Shown piece after piece: positions 1 through 6,109 of a DNA stretch of 7,730 bases. This DNA is from Planctomycetota bacterium (GTDB lineage: Bacteria; Planctomycetota; SZUA-567). Both the position numbers and the translations under genes were made by a program. Location: assembly GCA_020860865.1 (NCBI GenBank), contig JAJBTL010000421.1, positions 3,794 through 11,523 on the forward strand. The letters are read 5' to 3'. The notes below the pieces were generated by a model. That model was not told where the DNA came from, ran no database searches, and saw nothing but the letters and a program-made list of their open reading frames with translations. How positions within the stretch are numbered: position 1 is the stretch's first letter; each line of letters opens with the position of its first letter.

Positions 1-497
1 GGGTGACCCTGGTCGTCGACGACCGCCTTGACGTCGTCCTTGCCGCACGAAAGGCCGGTATCAAGGTGGACGGCATTCACGTCGGCCAGTCGGACATTCC
101 GGTGGCGGTGTGCCGGGAGTATCTGGGCGAGGAATCCGTCATCGGCCTGTCCGCCGAAACCGCCAACCTGTTCGAGTACATCCAATCCGCCGACATCAGC
201 CACATCGACTATTTCGGCGCCGGACCGCTCCATGAGACCATGACCAAGCGCGATTGCGGCATCGGCCCGGACGGCAAGGTGATTACCAGGACGTTCGACG
301 ATTTCGCCCGTTTGGCGCAGGTCAGTCCGCTGCCCGTCGTTGTCGGCGGCGGCGTCAAGCAGGACGACATCCCGCCGCTCGCGGCAACCGGGATTGACGG
401 CTTCTTTGTCGTCTCCGCCATCGCCGAGGCGGACGACCCGAAAGCCGAGGCGGTGAAAATGATCCAGTCCTGGCAGGCGAATGTTCCGGCCGACTGA
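1..497 (+). CDS. thiE: Thiamine phosphate synthase ThiE, N-terminally truncated by the window edge
   Basis: ThiE condenses HMP pyrophosphate with thiazole phosphate to give thiamine phosphate in the cytosol. The reading frame is open to the left edge, so the true start lies outside; complete ThiE proteins are about 210-220 aa and about 165 are visible here. Numbering from the codon at position 3, the family marks are the DDR segment at residues 6-8 and D31 in GIHVGQSD (residues 24-31), which match the usual metal-binding aspartates. GAGPLHETMTKRDCG follows, carrying the pyrophosphate-binding TK-D motif. Near the end are the VVVGGGV phosphate-binding loop and VVSAI. The stretch between DDR and GIHVGQ is a few residues longer than in the Bacillus subtilis enzyme as I recall it. 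The stop is TGA at 495-497. The downstream neighbour is convergent, so any thiamine operon would lie to the left. Confidence 0.93.
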   Translation, partial: VTLVVDDRLDVVLAARKAGIKVDGIHVGQSDIPVAVCREYLGEESVIGLSAETANLFEYIQSADISHIDYFGAGPLHETMTKRDCGIGPDGKVITRTFDDFARLAQVSPLPVVVGGGVKQDDIPPLAATGIDGFFVVSAIAEADDPKAEAVKMIQSWQANVPAD

Positions 498-603
498 ACC
501 GCTAACTCCCGTGACAGCGCTTCGCCGTCGTATCCGTGCACACGGCGGTCCAGACGCGTCCGCGCGGACGACAGCGAGGCGGGAAATGAAGTTTCACACC
601 GGC
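498..603. other. Convergent gap between thiE and the RclA-like gene
   Basis: This gap separates two gene ends. It contains a perfect 14-base palindrome, CGTCCGCGCGGACG, at 557-570, and a weaker 6-bp stem (cgccgt 523-528 with acggcg 542-547). Neither is followed by a T-run on either strand. A bidirectional transcription stop is possible but not supported by the classic intrinsic-terminator pattern. I see no gene here. Confidence 0.35.
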
Positions 604-1968
604 TCAGAGAAATGTATTATACGCCTCGTTCATGGTCGGATGCGGAATGACGAGATCGCGGAGCATGCGATAATCAAGCCCGGCGTCGATGGCGACTTTG
701 GCGACGGTGATCATTTCGTGGGATTCTTCGCAAAACAGGTGGACGCCGACGAGCCGGTTCGTTGTCTTATCGACAATTCCTTTCATCAGTCCCACCGGTT
801 TGCCGCGGCCGAGCAGCTTCGCCTTTGCCACCGCCGAAGCGGCGGCGCTGTGGACCGAGTAGTCGATGCCTTTTTCCCGGGCCTGGCCCTCCGTCAGGCC
901 GACCCGGGAAAAAGTCGGGTCGAAGAATGTGCAGAACGGAACGGCGCCGCGATTTTCCGTCGTTCGTTTGGCCTCGCCGTAGTGGTTGTCATAGGCTATT
1001 CTGGCATCGTCCGAGGCGATGTAGGTGAATTGCATAGCACCGGCGGCGTCGCCCATGACGTAGATGTGCGGCGCGTCGGTGCGGAGTCGTGTATCCACCC
1101 TGATTCCGCCCTTGTCGGTCAGGGATAAACCGGCCTTTTCCGGCGAGAGCCCGTCGGTCACGGGAACGCGGCCGGTGGCGACAAGCACGGCATCGGCCCT
1201 TAGCACTTCATCCCCGGAATCCCTCTCGACCACCACTTCGGCCGCGTCATCCCGGTTCCGCACCGCCACCACCGACGCACCGGTGCGGAGACGGATGCCC
1301 ATGTCGCCAATCCGATCCGTAATCGCCTTCCGCATGTCGTCGTCCTCGCGCGGTACAATGGCTGGACCGCGTTGAAGGATGGTGACTTCCGAGCCAAAAT
1401 TCCGGTAAATGCCCGCGAACTCGATACCGATATACCCGCCGCCGATAATGACCAGTTGCTTGGGCAGCGCCTTTTCGTCAATGAGGGACGTGCTGTCGTA
1501 TACCCGGGGACAGTCGGCCAGGCCCGGAATATCGGGCATCACCGATCTGGAACCGGTATCGAGGAAGATGGCGTCCGCCGTCACGGTGCCGGTGCCGCCG
1601 TCCCGGTCGATTCGTAGTGTATGGCTGTCGACGAAGGAGCCGTTCCCGACCTCGATATCGACGCCGGACGAGGCGAGGCTGTCGTAACTGCCTTGGCGCA
1701 AACCGGCGGTGAGACGGTTTTTTTCCTCCACCGCGCTGGCATAGCGGACGGCGTTATCCGGAAAGGACCGGTCGCCGTCCGGGCAGAGTTTGGCCAGGTG
1801 GAGGAGGAATTTCGTGGGAATGCAGGCCTTGTTCGGACAGCTCCCGCCGAAGTTGGTCCTGTCCCGCTCAATCAGCACGACCTTTTTCTTATCCTTGGCG
1901 AGTAACCCGGCAAGGAACGATCCGGCTGCGCCAAATCCGACAATTGCCGCATCATAATGACTGGCCAT
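604..1968 (-). CDS. rclA: RclA-like pyridine nucleotide-disulfide oxidoreductase (FAD)
   Basis: This is a cytosolic flavoprotein of the disulfide reductase family (dihydrolipoamide dehydrogenase/mercuric reductase fold). The start is set at 1968 because ATG there has a GGGAG six bases upstream and gives the usual N-terminus just before the FAD fold. ATGs at 1998 and 1974 are in frame but poorly placed. The protein is then 454 aa. FAD-binding GFGAAG is at residues 11-16, the redox pair C44/C49 in GGSCPNKACIPTK, NAD(P)-binding GGGYIG at 176-181, the second FAD motif VMGDAAG near 304-310, and the C-terminal HPTMNE with H443 and E448. MQFTYIASDDARI and the C-terminal SHEMITVAKVAIDAGL segment resemble my recollection of E. 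coli RclA, the reactive-chlorine/copper(II) reductase, more than lipoamide dehydrogenase. All key residues are present. The true substrate is inferred; a mercuric reductase-like or generic reductase role cannot be excluded. Confidence 0.85.
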   Translation of the reverse strand: MASHYDAAIVGFGAAGSFLAGLLAKDKKKVVLIERDRTNFGGSCPNKACIPTKFLLHLAKLCPDGDRSFPDNAVRYASAVEEKNRLTAGLRQGSYDSLASSGVDIEVGNGSFVDSHTLRIDRDGGTGTVTADAIFLDTGSRSVMPDIPGLADCPRVYDSTSLIDEKALPKQLVIIGGGYIGIEFAGIYRNFGSEVTILQRGPAIVPREDDDMRKAITDRIGDMGIRLRTGASVVAVRNRDDAAEVVVERDSGDEVLRADAVLVATGRVPVTDGLSPEKAGLSLTDKGGIRVDTRLRTDAPHIYVMGDAAGAMQFTYIASDDARIAYDNHYGEAKRTTENRGAVPFCTFFDPTFSRVGLTEGQAREKGIDYSVHSAAASAVAKAKLLGRGKPVGLMKGIVDKTTNRLVGVHLFCEESHEMITVAKVAIDAGLDYRMLRDLVIPHPTMNEAYNTFL

Positions 1969-2223
1969 TACCATCTCCCGTGACCATACTGTTTTCATGC
2001 AGCATGGTTGTCCATCCCCGCCCCGCTACTTATCTATGACGATTCGGACGGCCCGCCATTCGCTCCGGTTCGGAAGCACCGGACTCGGCGCCTCGCAGAT
2101 TCGATGCCTGAATGCGGCGTTCCGGAAAAATGCGCCCTTGCATCCGTCGGCGATTCGACTATACTCCCATTAACATGTATTCTAGTCATGACAAGTTGAC
2201 GCCAACCTCACGAGGAGCACCGG
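1969..2223. other. Divergent intergenic region between the RclA-like and GntR genes
   Basis: This stretch of 255 bases separates two divergently transcribed genes, so it must hold signals for both. The GntR-side promoter is listed separately. For the reductase on the minus strand I found the ribosome-binding site but no convincing -35/-10 pair. A short inverted repeat, ccggt 2065-2069 with accgg 2078-2082, and three copies of gattcg (2041, 2098 and 2152) are present, with no clear role. I see no convincing gene in this stretch. Confidence 0.5.
2138..2165 (+). promoter_or_regulatory. Candidate sigma70-type promoter of the GntR gene
   Basis: A TATACT -10 box at 2160-2165 matches the consensus in five of six bases and sits 16 bases after TTGCAT at 2138-2143, a poor -35 (three of six). 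Transcription would start near 2172, leaving about 50 bases of leader before a good GAGGAG ribosome-binding site at 2212-2217. Two small palindromes, acatgt (2173-2178) and gtcatgac (2185-2192), lie over the predicted start and could be part of an operator. GntR/HutC regulators often repress themselves, so this is plausible but unproven. Confidence 0.4.
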
Positions 2224-2973
2224 ATGGCATTGAACAACCAGGCGGCCAGCATCGATCGCCAGTCCCCGTTACCCATGTATCACCAGCTCAAGGAAATTCT
2301 TCTCGAGCGGATCAAGAACCAGCCGATAGCGGCCGGCAAGTCCTTCCCGTCGGAAATGGAACTTATCGAGACCTACGAAGTGAGCCGGACCACCGTGCGG
2401 CAAGCCATTGCCGAACTGACGAAGCAGGGCTACCTGTACATAATCAAGGGTAAGGGCGCCTTTGTATCCCGGCCCAAAATCGACCTCCGGTACCTGCAAA
2501 AGGCGTTGACCTTCGACGAGCAAATCCGGAAAAGCGGAATGACGCCGACAACCCAGGTCCTTTTTTTCAAGGAAATCGCCGCCCCGGACGACGTCGCCTA
2601 CGCCCTCGGCACCTCGCGGGTATTGAAGCTGGAACGGCTCCGGTTCGCGGACGGCGAGCCGATTGTGTTGGTCGAATCGTACCATCCCTACGACCTCTGC
2701 GCCTTCCTCCTCGGGCACGATTTGGAAAAGAACTCACTGTACGACACCCTGGCCCTGTCGCCGGAGACGAAGGTGGTCAGGGTCGAACGAACGGTCGAGG
2801 CAATCGCCGCCAACCGGGACCTGGCGAAAGCCTTGAAAATCAAAGTCGGCTTTCCGGTGCAGCATTTCCACACCCACGCCTACGCCGGGAACGACCGGGT
2901 GGTCGAGTACTGCATATCCGATTACCGGGGGGATCGTAACAAGCTGTCGGTTGAAATAATCCTGACCGATTAA
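2224..2973 (+). CDS. GntR-family transcriptional regulator, HutC subfamily (wHTH + UTRA)
   Basis: This is a DNA-binding regulator of 249 aa, the usual length for the subfamily. An N-terminal winged helix-turn-helix spans residues 14-83: LPMYHQLKEILLERI, then FPSEMELIETYEVSRTTVRQAI as the recognition region, then the wing YLYIIKGKGAFV. A UTRA ligand-binding domain follows at about 95-245, with the family-typical ALTFDEQIRKSGM entry, the LERLRFADGEPI strand-turn and a conserved C-terminal region ending YRGDRNKLSVEI. HutC-type regulators sense small metabolites, often sugar phosphates, amino acids or histidine-pathway compounds; the ligand here is unknown. The ATG has GAGGAG six bases upstream. 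It is divergent from the RclA-like reductase, so regulation of that gene and of itself is the simplest guess. Control of the sugar transporter further along is also possible. Confidence 0.92.
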   Translation: MALNNQAASIDRQSPLPMYHQLKEILLERIKNQPIAAGKSFPSEMELIETYEVSRTTVRQAIAELTKQGYLYIIKGKGAFVSRPKIDLRYLQKALTFDEQIRKSGMTPTTQVLFFKEIAAPDDVAYALGTSRVLKLERLRFADGEPIVLVESYHPYDLCAFLLGHDLEKNSLYDTLALSPETKVVRVERTVEAIAANRDLAKALKIKVGFPVQHFHTHAYAGNDRVVEYCISDYRGDRNKLSVEIILTD

Positions 2974-3018
2974 TAATCGTATCGCCGCATTGTCATCACG
3001 GGCGACCATCCGTAACCG

Positions 3019-3042
3019 GCGTTTCCCGAGAAACGCGTCTTT
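3019..3042 (+). terminator. Candidate intrinsic terminator after the GntR gene
   Basis: A perfect 7-bp stem (gcgtttc 3019-3025 with gaaacgc 3030-3036) closes a four-base loop, followed by gtcttt. It starts 46 bases after the GntR stop. The T-tract is short, so termination may be partial. The -35 box of the next promoter begins at 3040, at the end of this structure, which fits a boundary between two transcription units. Confidence 0.45.
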
Positions 3043-3069
3043 ACAACCGTGGCGGTCGGATGCTATTAT
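3040..3069 (+). promoter_or_regulatory. Candidate sigma70-type promoter of the tetR pair
   Basis: TTTACA at 3040-3045 and TATTAT at 3064-3069 each match the -35 and -10 consensus in five of six bases, with an 18-base spacer. This is the best promoter match I found in the window. The predicted start near 3076 leaves a leader of about 130 bases before the first tetR gene. Confidence 0.55.
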
Positions 3070-3078
3070 TGTAACAAT
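3068..3078. promoter_or_regulatory. Candidate operator palindrome ATTGTAACAAT on the tetR promoter
   Basis: A perfect inverted repeat, ATTGT-A-ACAAT, overlaps the last bases of the -10 box and the predicted transcription start. A repressor bound here would block the promoter. TetR-family proteins usually bind palindromes next to their own gene, so one or both encoded regulators are the natural candidates. TetR operators are often longer than 11 bases, so this may be only the core or a coincidence. I found no second copy before the glucanase gene. Confidence 0.4.
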
Positions 3079-3171
3079 GGCGGTAGCCACTGCCCATGGC
3101 CACGACTCGGCCGGGTTTTCGCGGTTCGTACACAATCACCACATCTTACCGGTGGGGGATGGAGGCAACGG

Positions 3172-3219
3172 ATGCCTTCATCGTCGTGCAATTTGGACAT
3201 GGATACGTATGGACGCTAA
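3172..3219 (+). CDS. Possible 15-codon upstream ORF overlapping the first tetR start
   Basis: ATG at 3172 follows GGAGG at 3161-3165 with a six-base spacer, the best Shine-Dalgarno arrangement in this leader. The frame reads MPSSSCNLDMDTYGR and stops with TAA at 3217-3219, eleven bases inside the tetR gene that starts at 3209 in another frame. The tetR start itself has only a weak GGA nearby. Translation of this short frame could deliver ribosomes to the tetR start by coupling, or could hold tetR expression down. The peptide shows no obvious run of one amino acid as in attenuator peptides. It could be chance in a GC-rich leader. Confidence 0.4.
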   Translation: MPSSSCNLDMDTYGR

Positions 3220-3772
3220 CGATCAGCGCACGGCAATCCTGAAGGCGGCCAACCGCGTCATGCGGAAAAACGGCCTCCACGGCACCACCATCAGCGCCGT
3301 GGCCGCCGAGGCCGGCATGACCAAGGGCGGCGTCCTCTACTATTTCCGGAACAAACAGGAACTGCTGGAAACGGTCATCACCCGGTACGAGGCCTTGGCC
3401 GCGGCCCGCAACATGGAAATAATGGCGACCCTGCCGGACGAACCCGGACGGGTTATCCGCGCCACCGTCCTCACCATGCTCGACCTTCTCGAGACGCCCA
3501 GCGAAGACATGCATTCCGGCGTCGGCTTCCTTGGCGACGAAACCTACCGGAAAATAATCGGCGCCATGCGCATGCGGATGTTTTCGGAACTCGGCAAGCT
3601 GGTGGAGGACAAGTCGCTCCTCACCACCATCATTTTTATTATCGACGGCATCTGGGCCATCAAGATGTTTTCCTTCTTCGACGAACTGCCGGTCCGGAAG
3701 GAGGAGATTGTCCGTATTCTCATGGACATGGTCGATCGGAGCGTCGGCCTGACGGAAGACGACGATGCCTAG
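3209..3772 (+). CDS. TetR/AcrR-family transcriptional regulator (first of a tandem pair)
   Basis: This 187-aa regulator has a TetR N-terminal DNA-binding domain: ILKAANRVMRKNGLHGTTISAVAAEAGMTKGGVLYYF, helix-turn-helix about residues 27-46, followed by KQELLE. The C-terminal two-thirds is a helical ligand-binding and dimerisation domain with RVIRATVLTML, YRKIIGAMRMR and a hydrophobic TTIIFIIDGIW helix. The start at 3209 is chosen because the TetR fold begins just after it. The frame stays open upstream to 2990, but that part encodes nothing family-like and has no good ribosome site. It overlaps the second tetR gene by 8 nt and is clearly related to it. It probably represses its own operon; the ligand and other targets are unknown. 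A role in controlling the downstream glucanase is inferred from position only. Confidence 0.9.
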   Translation: MDANDQRTAILKAANRVMRKNGLHGTTISAVAAEAGMTKGGVLYYFRNKQELLETVITRYEALAAARNMEIMATLPDEPGRVIRATVLTMLDLLETPSEDMHSGVGFLGDETYRKIIGAMRMRMFSELGKLVEDKSLLTTIIFIIDGIWAIKMFSFFDELPVRKEEIVRILMDMVDRSVGLTEDDDA

Positions 3773-4316
3773 AAAAGACGCCCGACACGAAATTCTCCAG
3801 GCCGTCAACCGCGTCCTCGCCCGCCACGGCCTGAACGCCTTGACAATCGACAAGGTCGCGGCCGAGGCCGGCATGAGCAAGGGCGGCGTTATCCACTATT
3901 TCGCCACCAAGCAGGAACTGGTGCTGGCGAACCTCGTGTCGTACCACGACCGCTTTTTCGAGCGCCGCCAGGCCTATATGGCCACCCTGCCGGACACGCC
4001 GGACCGCTTGGCCCGCGCCACCATCCATACCATGATGGCAACGTGGAAAACCGAATCCGACGCCGCCTGGTACCGTATCGACATGCTGGAAGACCCTCTG
4101 TACCGGGAACAGATCGGAAAAACGAAACAGCGGATTTTCCACGACGTCCTGAAAAACGCCACCGATCCGGGCAAGGTCATGACGACCATGTTTTTCATGG
4201 ACGGCCTGTGGCTGAACAATATCTACCGCCCCAGTCCGGCGCCGTCGAAAAGCGTCGAACAATCCTATCACCATCTCTTCGACATGATTGAATCCCTGTG
4301 GGTTCAGTACCGCTAA
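3765..4316 (+). CDS. TetR/AcrR-family transcriptional regulator (second of a tandem pair)
   Basis: This 183-aa regulator begins with MPRKDARHEILQAVNRVLARHGLNALTI and a helix-turn-helix through KVAAEAGMSKGGVIHYF (about residues 28-47). Its ligand domain repeats features of its neighbour: YMATLPDTPDRLARATIHTMM, YREQIGKTKQRIF and TTMFFMDGLW. Over the first 82 alignable residues I count about 42 identities with the upstream protein, so the pair arose by duplication. The ATG lies inside the last codons of the first gene (8-nt overlap), with GGAAG six bases upstream, which indicates translational coupling. The two proteins could form homodimers or heterodimers. The last residues (SKSVEQSYHHLFDMIESLWVQYR) differ from the partner. 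Ligand and targets are unknown. Confidence 0.92.
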   Translation: MPRKDARHEILQAVNRVLARHGLNALTIDKVAAEAGMSKGGVIHYFATKQELVLANLVSYHDRFFERRQAYMATLPDTPDRLARATIHTMMATWKTESDAAWYRIDMLEDPLYREQIGKTKQRIFHDVLKNATDPGKVMTTMFFMDGLWLNNIYRPSPAPSKSVEQSYHHLFDMIESLWVQYR

Positions 4317-4376
4317 ACACTCTCCCGCCATTCCGTAATGTCCACGCGACCAGCAACAAGTCGCCGCCGAGAGCGA

Positions 4377-4396
4377 GGAACCGGCGGCCTGGTTCC
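4377..4396 (+). other. Stem-loop in the leader of the glucanase gene
   Basis: ggaaccgg (4377-4384) pairs with ctggttcc (4389-4396) as an 8-bp stem with one G-T pair and a four-base cggc loop. It lies 60 bases after the second tetR stop and 53 bases before the glucanase start. No T-run follows, so it is not a classic terminator. It may slow read-through, stabilise RNA at a processing point, or have no role. Confidence 0.35.
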
Positions 4397-4449
4397 GACA
4401 GTAATTTCCGTCAGCCGTTTGGGGCACGGTCGGCGGAGGCGACGTTGTC

Positions 4450-6081
4450 ATGGTGCGATCATTCCGAATGTGGCTGGCGCTGGTGCTTTATTTCATCCTC
4501 TTCCCGACCATCCCGTCGTTCGCCCGTGGACCGGTCGACCCGGAGGTCCTCCGGGACCGCGCCCTCCTTGATAAAATCGGCCGGGAAACCTTCGCCTATT
4601 TTTGGGAAGGCGGCTGTCCCGTATCCGGCATGGCCTACGAGGCGAACTACGACTGGCCGGTGAAACCGGTCACCACCGGCGGCACCGGCTTCGGCATCGC
4701 CGCCATGCCCGCCGCTGTCGAACGCGGCTGGATAAGCCGTGACGCGGCGGTGGACCGCCTCCACCACATCACCCTTTTTCTTCGGGACAAGACCGAACGG
4801 GCGCGCCTCCACGGCGCCTTTCCCCACTGGCTCGACGGCACCACCGGCGCCACCCTGCCGTTCGGGCCCCGGGACGCCGGCGCCGATCTGGTCGAAACGT
4901 CGTTCCTCATGCAAGGCCTCCTTATTGCTCGGCAGTATTTCGACAAGCCGTCCGAGGCCGCCCTTCGGGAGCGCATCACTACTTTGTGGGAAGAGGTGGA
5001 ATGGGATCATTTCGCCGATCCGGTCGACGGCGGGTTGTACTGGCATTGGGACCCGGACGACGGCTTCCACCACGGCCTGAAAATTCAGGGCTATAACGAA
5101 TGCCTCGTCACCTACGTCCTCGCCGCCGCCTCGCCAACCCATCCGGTCGACCAGCGCTCGTACCACTACTGGGCGTCAAGCCCGGAGTACTTTTCCCGCG
5201 TGCTCGGACCGTATGTCGTCGAGGCGGCGCCGCCGTGCGGCGGGCCGCTCTTTCTGTCGCAGTACTCGTTTGTCGGGCTCGATCCGCGCCGGCTGTCGGA
5301 CGCCAAGGTCAGCCTCGGCTTTTTCATCCGAAGCGTCAAACAAACCTTGTCGAACCGTGACTATTGCCTCTACGACGCTCCGGCCCGGAACGGCTACGCC
5401 GAAGACTTCTGGGGCCTCACCGCCAGCCAGACCATGACCGGCTACAGCGCCGGCGATCCGTGTCACGACGGCGGCACCATCGCGCCGACGGCGGCGGTGT
5501 CGTCGTTCCCGTACACGCCGGCCTTTTCATTTCAAGTTCTGGAAAGTCTGGCCGGTCCGCTCGCTTCCCGGGCCTGGGGACCGTATGGCCCCTACGACGC
5601 CCTGAGCCGCCGGGACAACTGGGTCAGTGAACACTATCTCGCCATCGATCAATTGCCGATGACGTGCATGGTCGAGAATTACCGGTCCGGCCTCCTGTGG
5701 CGGTTGTTCATGGCGGACGCCGATGTCCGCCGCGGCCTGGACCGCTGCGGCCTCCGCGAACCGGACCTGCCGCCCGGGTTCCCCGAAGCGGTTGTCCCGT
5801 TCCGACGCGACGGCGACACGCCGGTCCGGGACGCGTACACGGTCCGCCGCCATCCGGACAGCGGCCTGCACGAAATCCCGTTTTGGACAATCGCCGCCGG
5901 ACCGGTCCGTTTCACCCTTCGCCGGGACGACGGCGAGGCGGTGCTTGACGAGAGCGTGATGGCGCCGGGCCGCCGAGGCCTGTTCCGTTTTCCCCGCGTC
6001 GCCGCGCCTTCCGACGACGTTTTCGTCCTCGAAATGAACGGACCGGAAGGAGCGTTCTCCTTGCCGGTCCGGATGTGGTGA
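4450..6081 (+). CDS. Secreted glycoamylase-like / GH144-type glycoside hydrolase, probable endo-beta-1,2-glucanase
   Basis: This 543-aa exported enzyme has a basic start (MVRSFR), a hydrophobic core LALVLYFILFPTI and a likely signal-peptidase site after SFA (residue 25). From about residue 40 to 430 it shows the glycoamylase-like (alpha/alpha6-barrel) pattern: KPVTTGGTGFGIAAMPAAVERGWISR (about 72-97), HGAFPHWLDGTTGA, AGADLVETSFLMQGLLIARQYF (about 144-164), LWEEVEWDHF, LYWHWDPDDGF, GYNECLVTYVLAAASPTHPV, YAEDFWGLTAS, APTAAVSSFPYTP and YLAIDQLPMTCMVENYRSGLLW (about 396-417). These features belong to the family that includes GH144 endo-beta-1,2-glucanases. I cannot name the catalytic acids. Residues 450-543 look like a beta-rich extension. 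The start has GGAGG ten bases upstream, a slightly long spacing. It follows the tetR pair on the same strand by 133 bp and is convergent with a sugar importer. Substrate is inferred; related family members act on other glucans. Confidence 0.85.
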   Translation: MVRSFRMWLALVLYFILFPTIPSFARGPVDPEVLRDRALLDKIGRETFAYFWEGGCPVSGMAYEANYDWPVKPVTTGGTGFGIAAMPAAVERGWISRDAAVDRLHHITLFLRDKTERARLHGAFPHWLDGTTGATLPFGPRDAGADLVETSFLMQGLLIARQYFDKPSEAALRERITTLWEEVEWDHFADPVDGGLYWHWDPDDGFHHGLKIQGYNECLVTYVLAAASPTHPVDQRSYHYWASSPEYFSRVLGPYVVEAAPPCGGPLFLSQYSFVGLDPRRLSDAKVSLGFFIRSVKQTLSNRDYCLYDAPARNGYAEDFWGLTASQTMTGYSAGDPCHDGGTIAPTAAVSSFPYTPAFSFQVLESLAGPLASRAWGPYGPYDALSRRDNWVSEHYLAIDQLPMTCMVENYRSGLLWRLFMADADVRRGLDRCGLREPDLPPGFPEAVVPFRRDGDTPVRDAYTVRRHPDSGLHEIPFWTIAAGPVRFTLRRDDGEAVLDESVMAPGRRGLFRFPRVAAPSDDVFVLEMNGPEGAFSLPVRMW

Positions 6082-6109
6082 AATTATCGTTGCCAACGCC
6101 TTCGCGATT
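6082..6109. other. Convergent junction between glucanase and permease genes
   Basis: Only 28 bases separate the two gene ends. A small inverted repeat (cgttg 6088-6092, caacg 6094-6098) is flanked by aaat at 6081-6084 and attt at 6107-6110. It could be a weak bidirectional stop, but the stem is too short for confidence. Confidence 0.2.

Noticed and set aside
557..570. Perfect GC palindrome considered as a terminator or binding site
   Set aside because: No T-tract follows on either strand, and such short GC palindromes are expected by chance at this composition; it is mentioned only in the gap description.
481..1128. 215-codon plus-strand open frame opposite the reductase gene
   Set aside because: It overlaps the conserved C-terminal half of the reductase and has no recognisable features.
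1969..1998. Upstream ATG starts (1998, 1974) for the RclA-like reductase
   Set aside because: The GGGAG ribosome site lies between them and the ATG at 1968, and the extra residues precede the normal start of the FAD fold.
2990..3208. In-frame 73-codon upstream extension of the first tetR gene
   Set aside because: It encodes nothing resembling a TetR N-terminus, lacks a ribosome site at its first ATG, and runs through the terminator, promoter and palindrome candidates.
3146..4451. Long minus-strand open frames opposite the two tetR genes (to 244 and 243 codons)
   Set aside because: They mirror the GC-rich third positions of the real genes, show no family motif, and cover both TetR genes on the other strand.
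4459..5166. 235-codon minus-strand open frame inside the glucanase gene
   Set aside because: The plus-strand frame carries continuous family motifs through this region; the antisense frame has low complexity and no recognisable domain.
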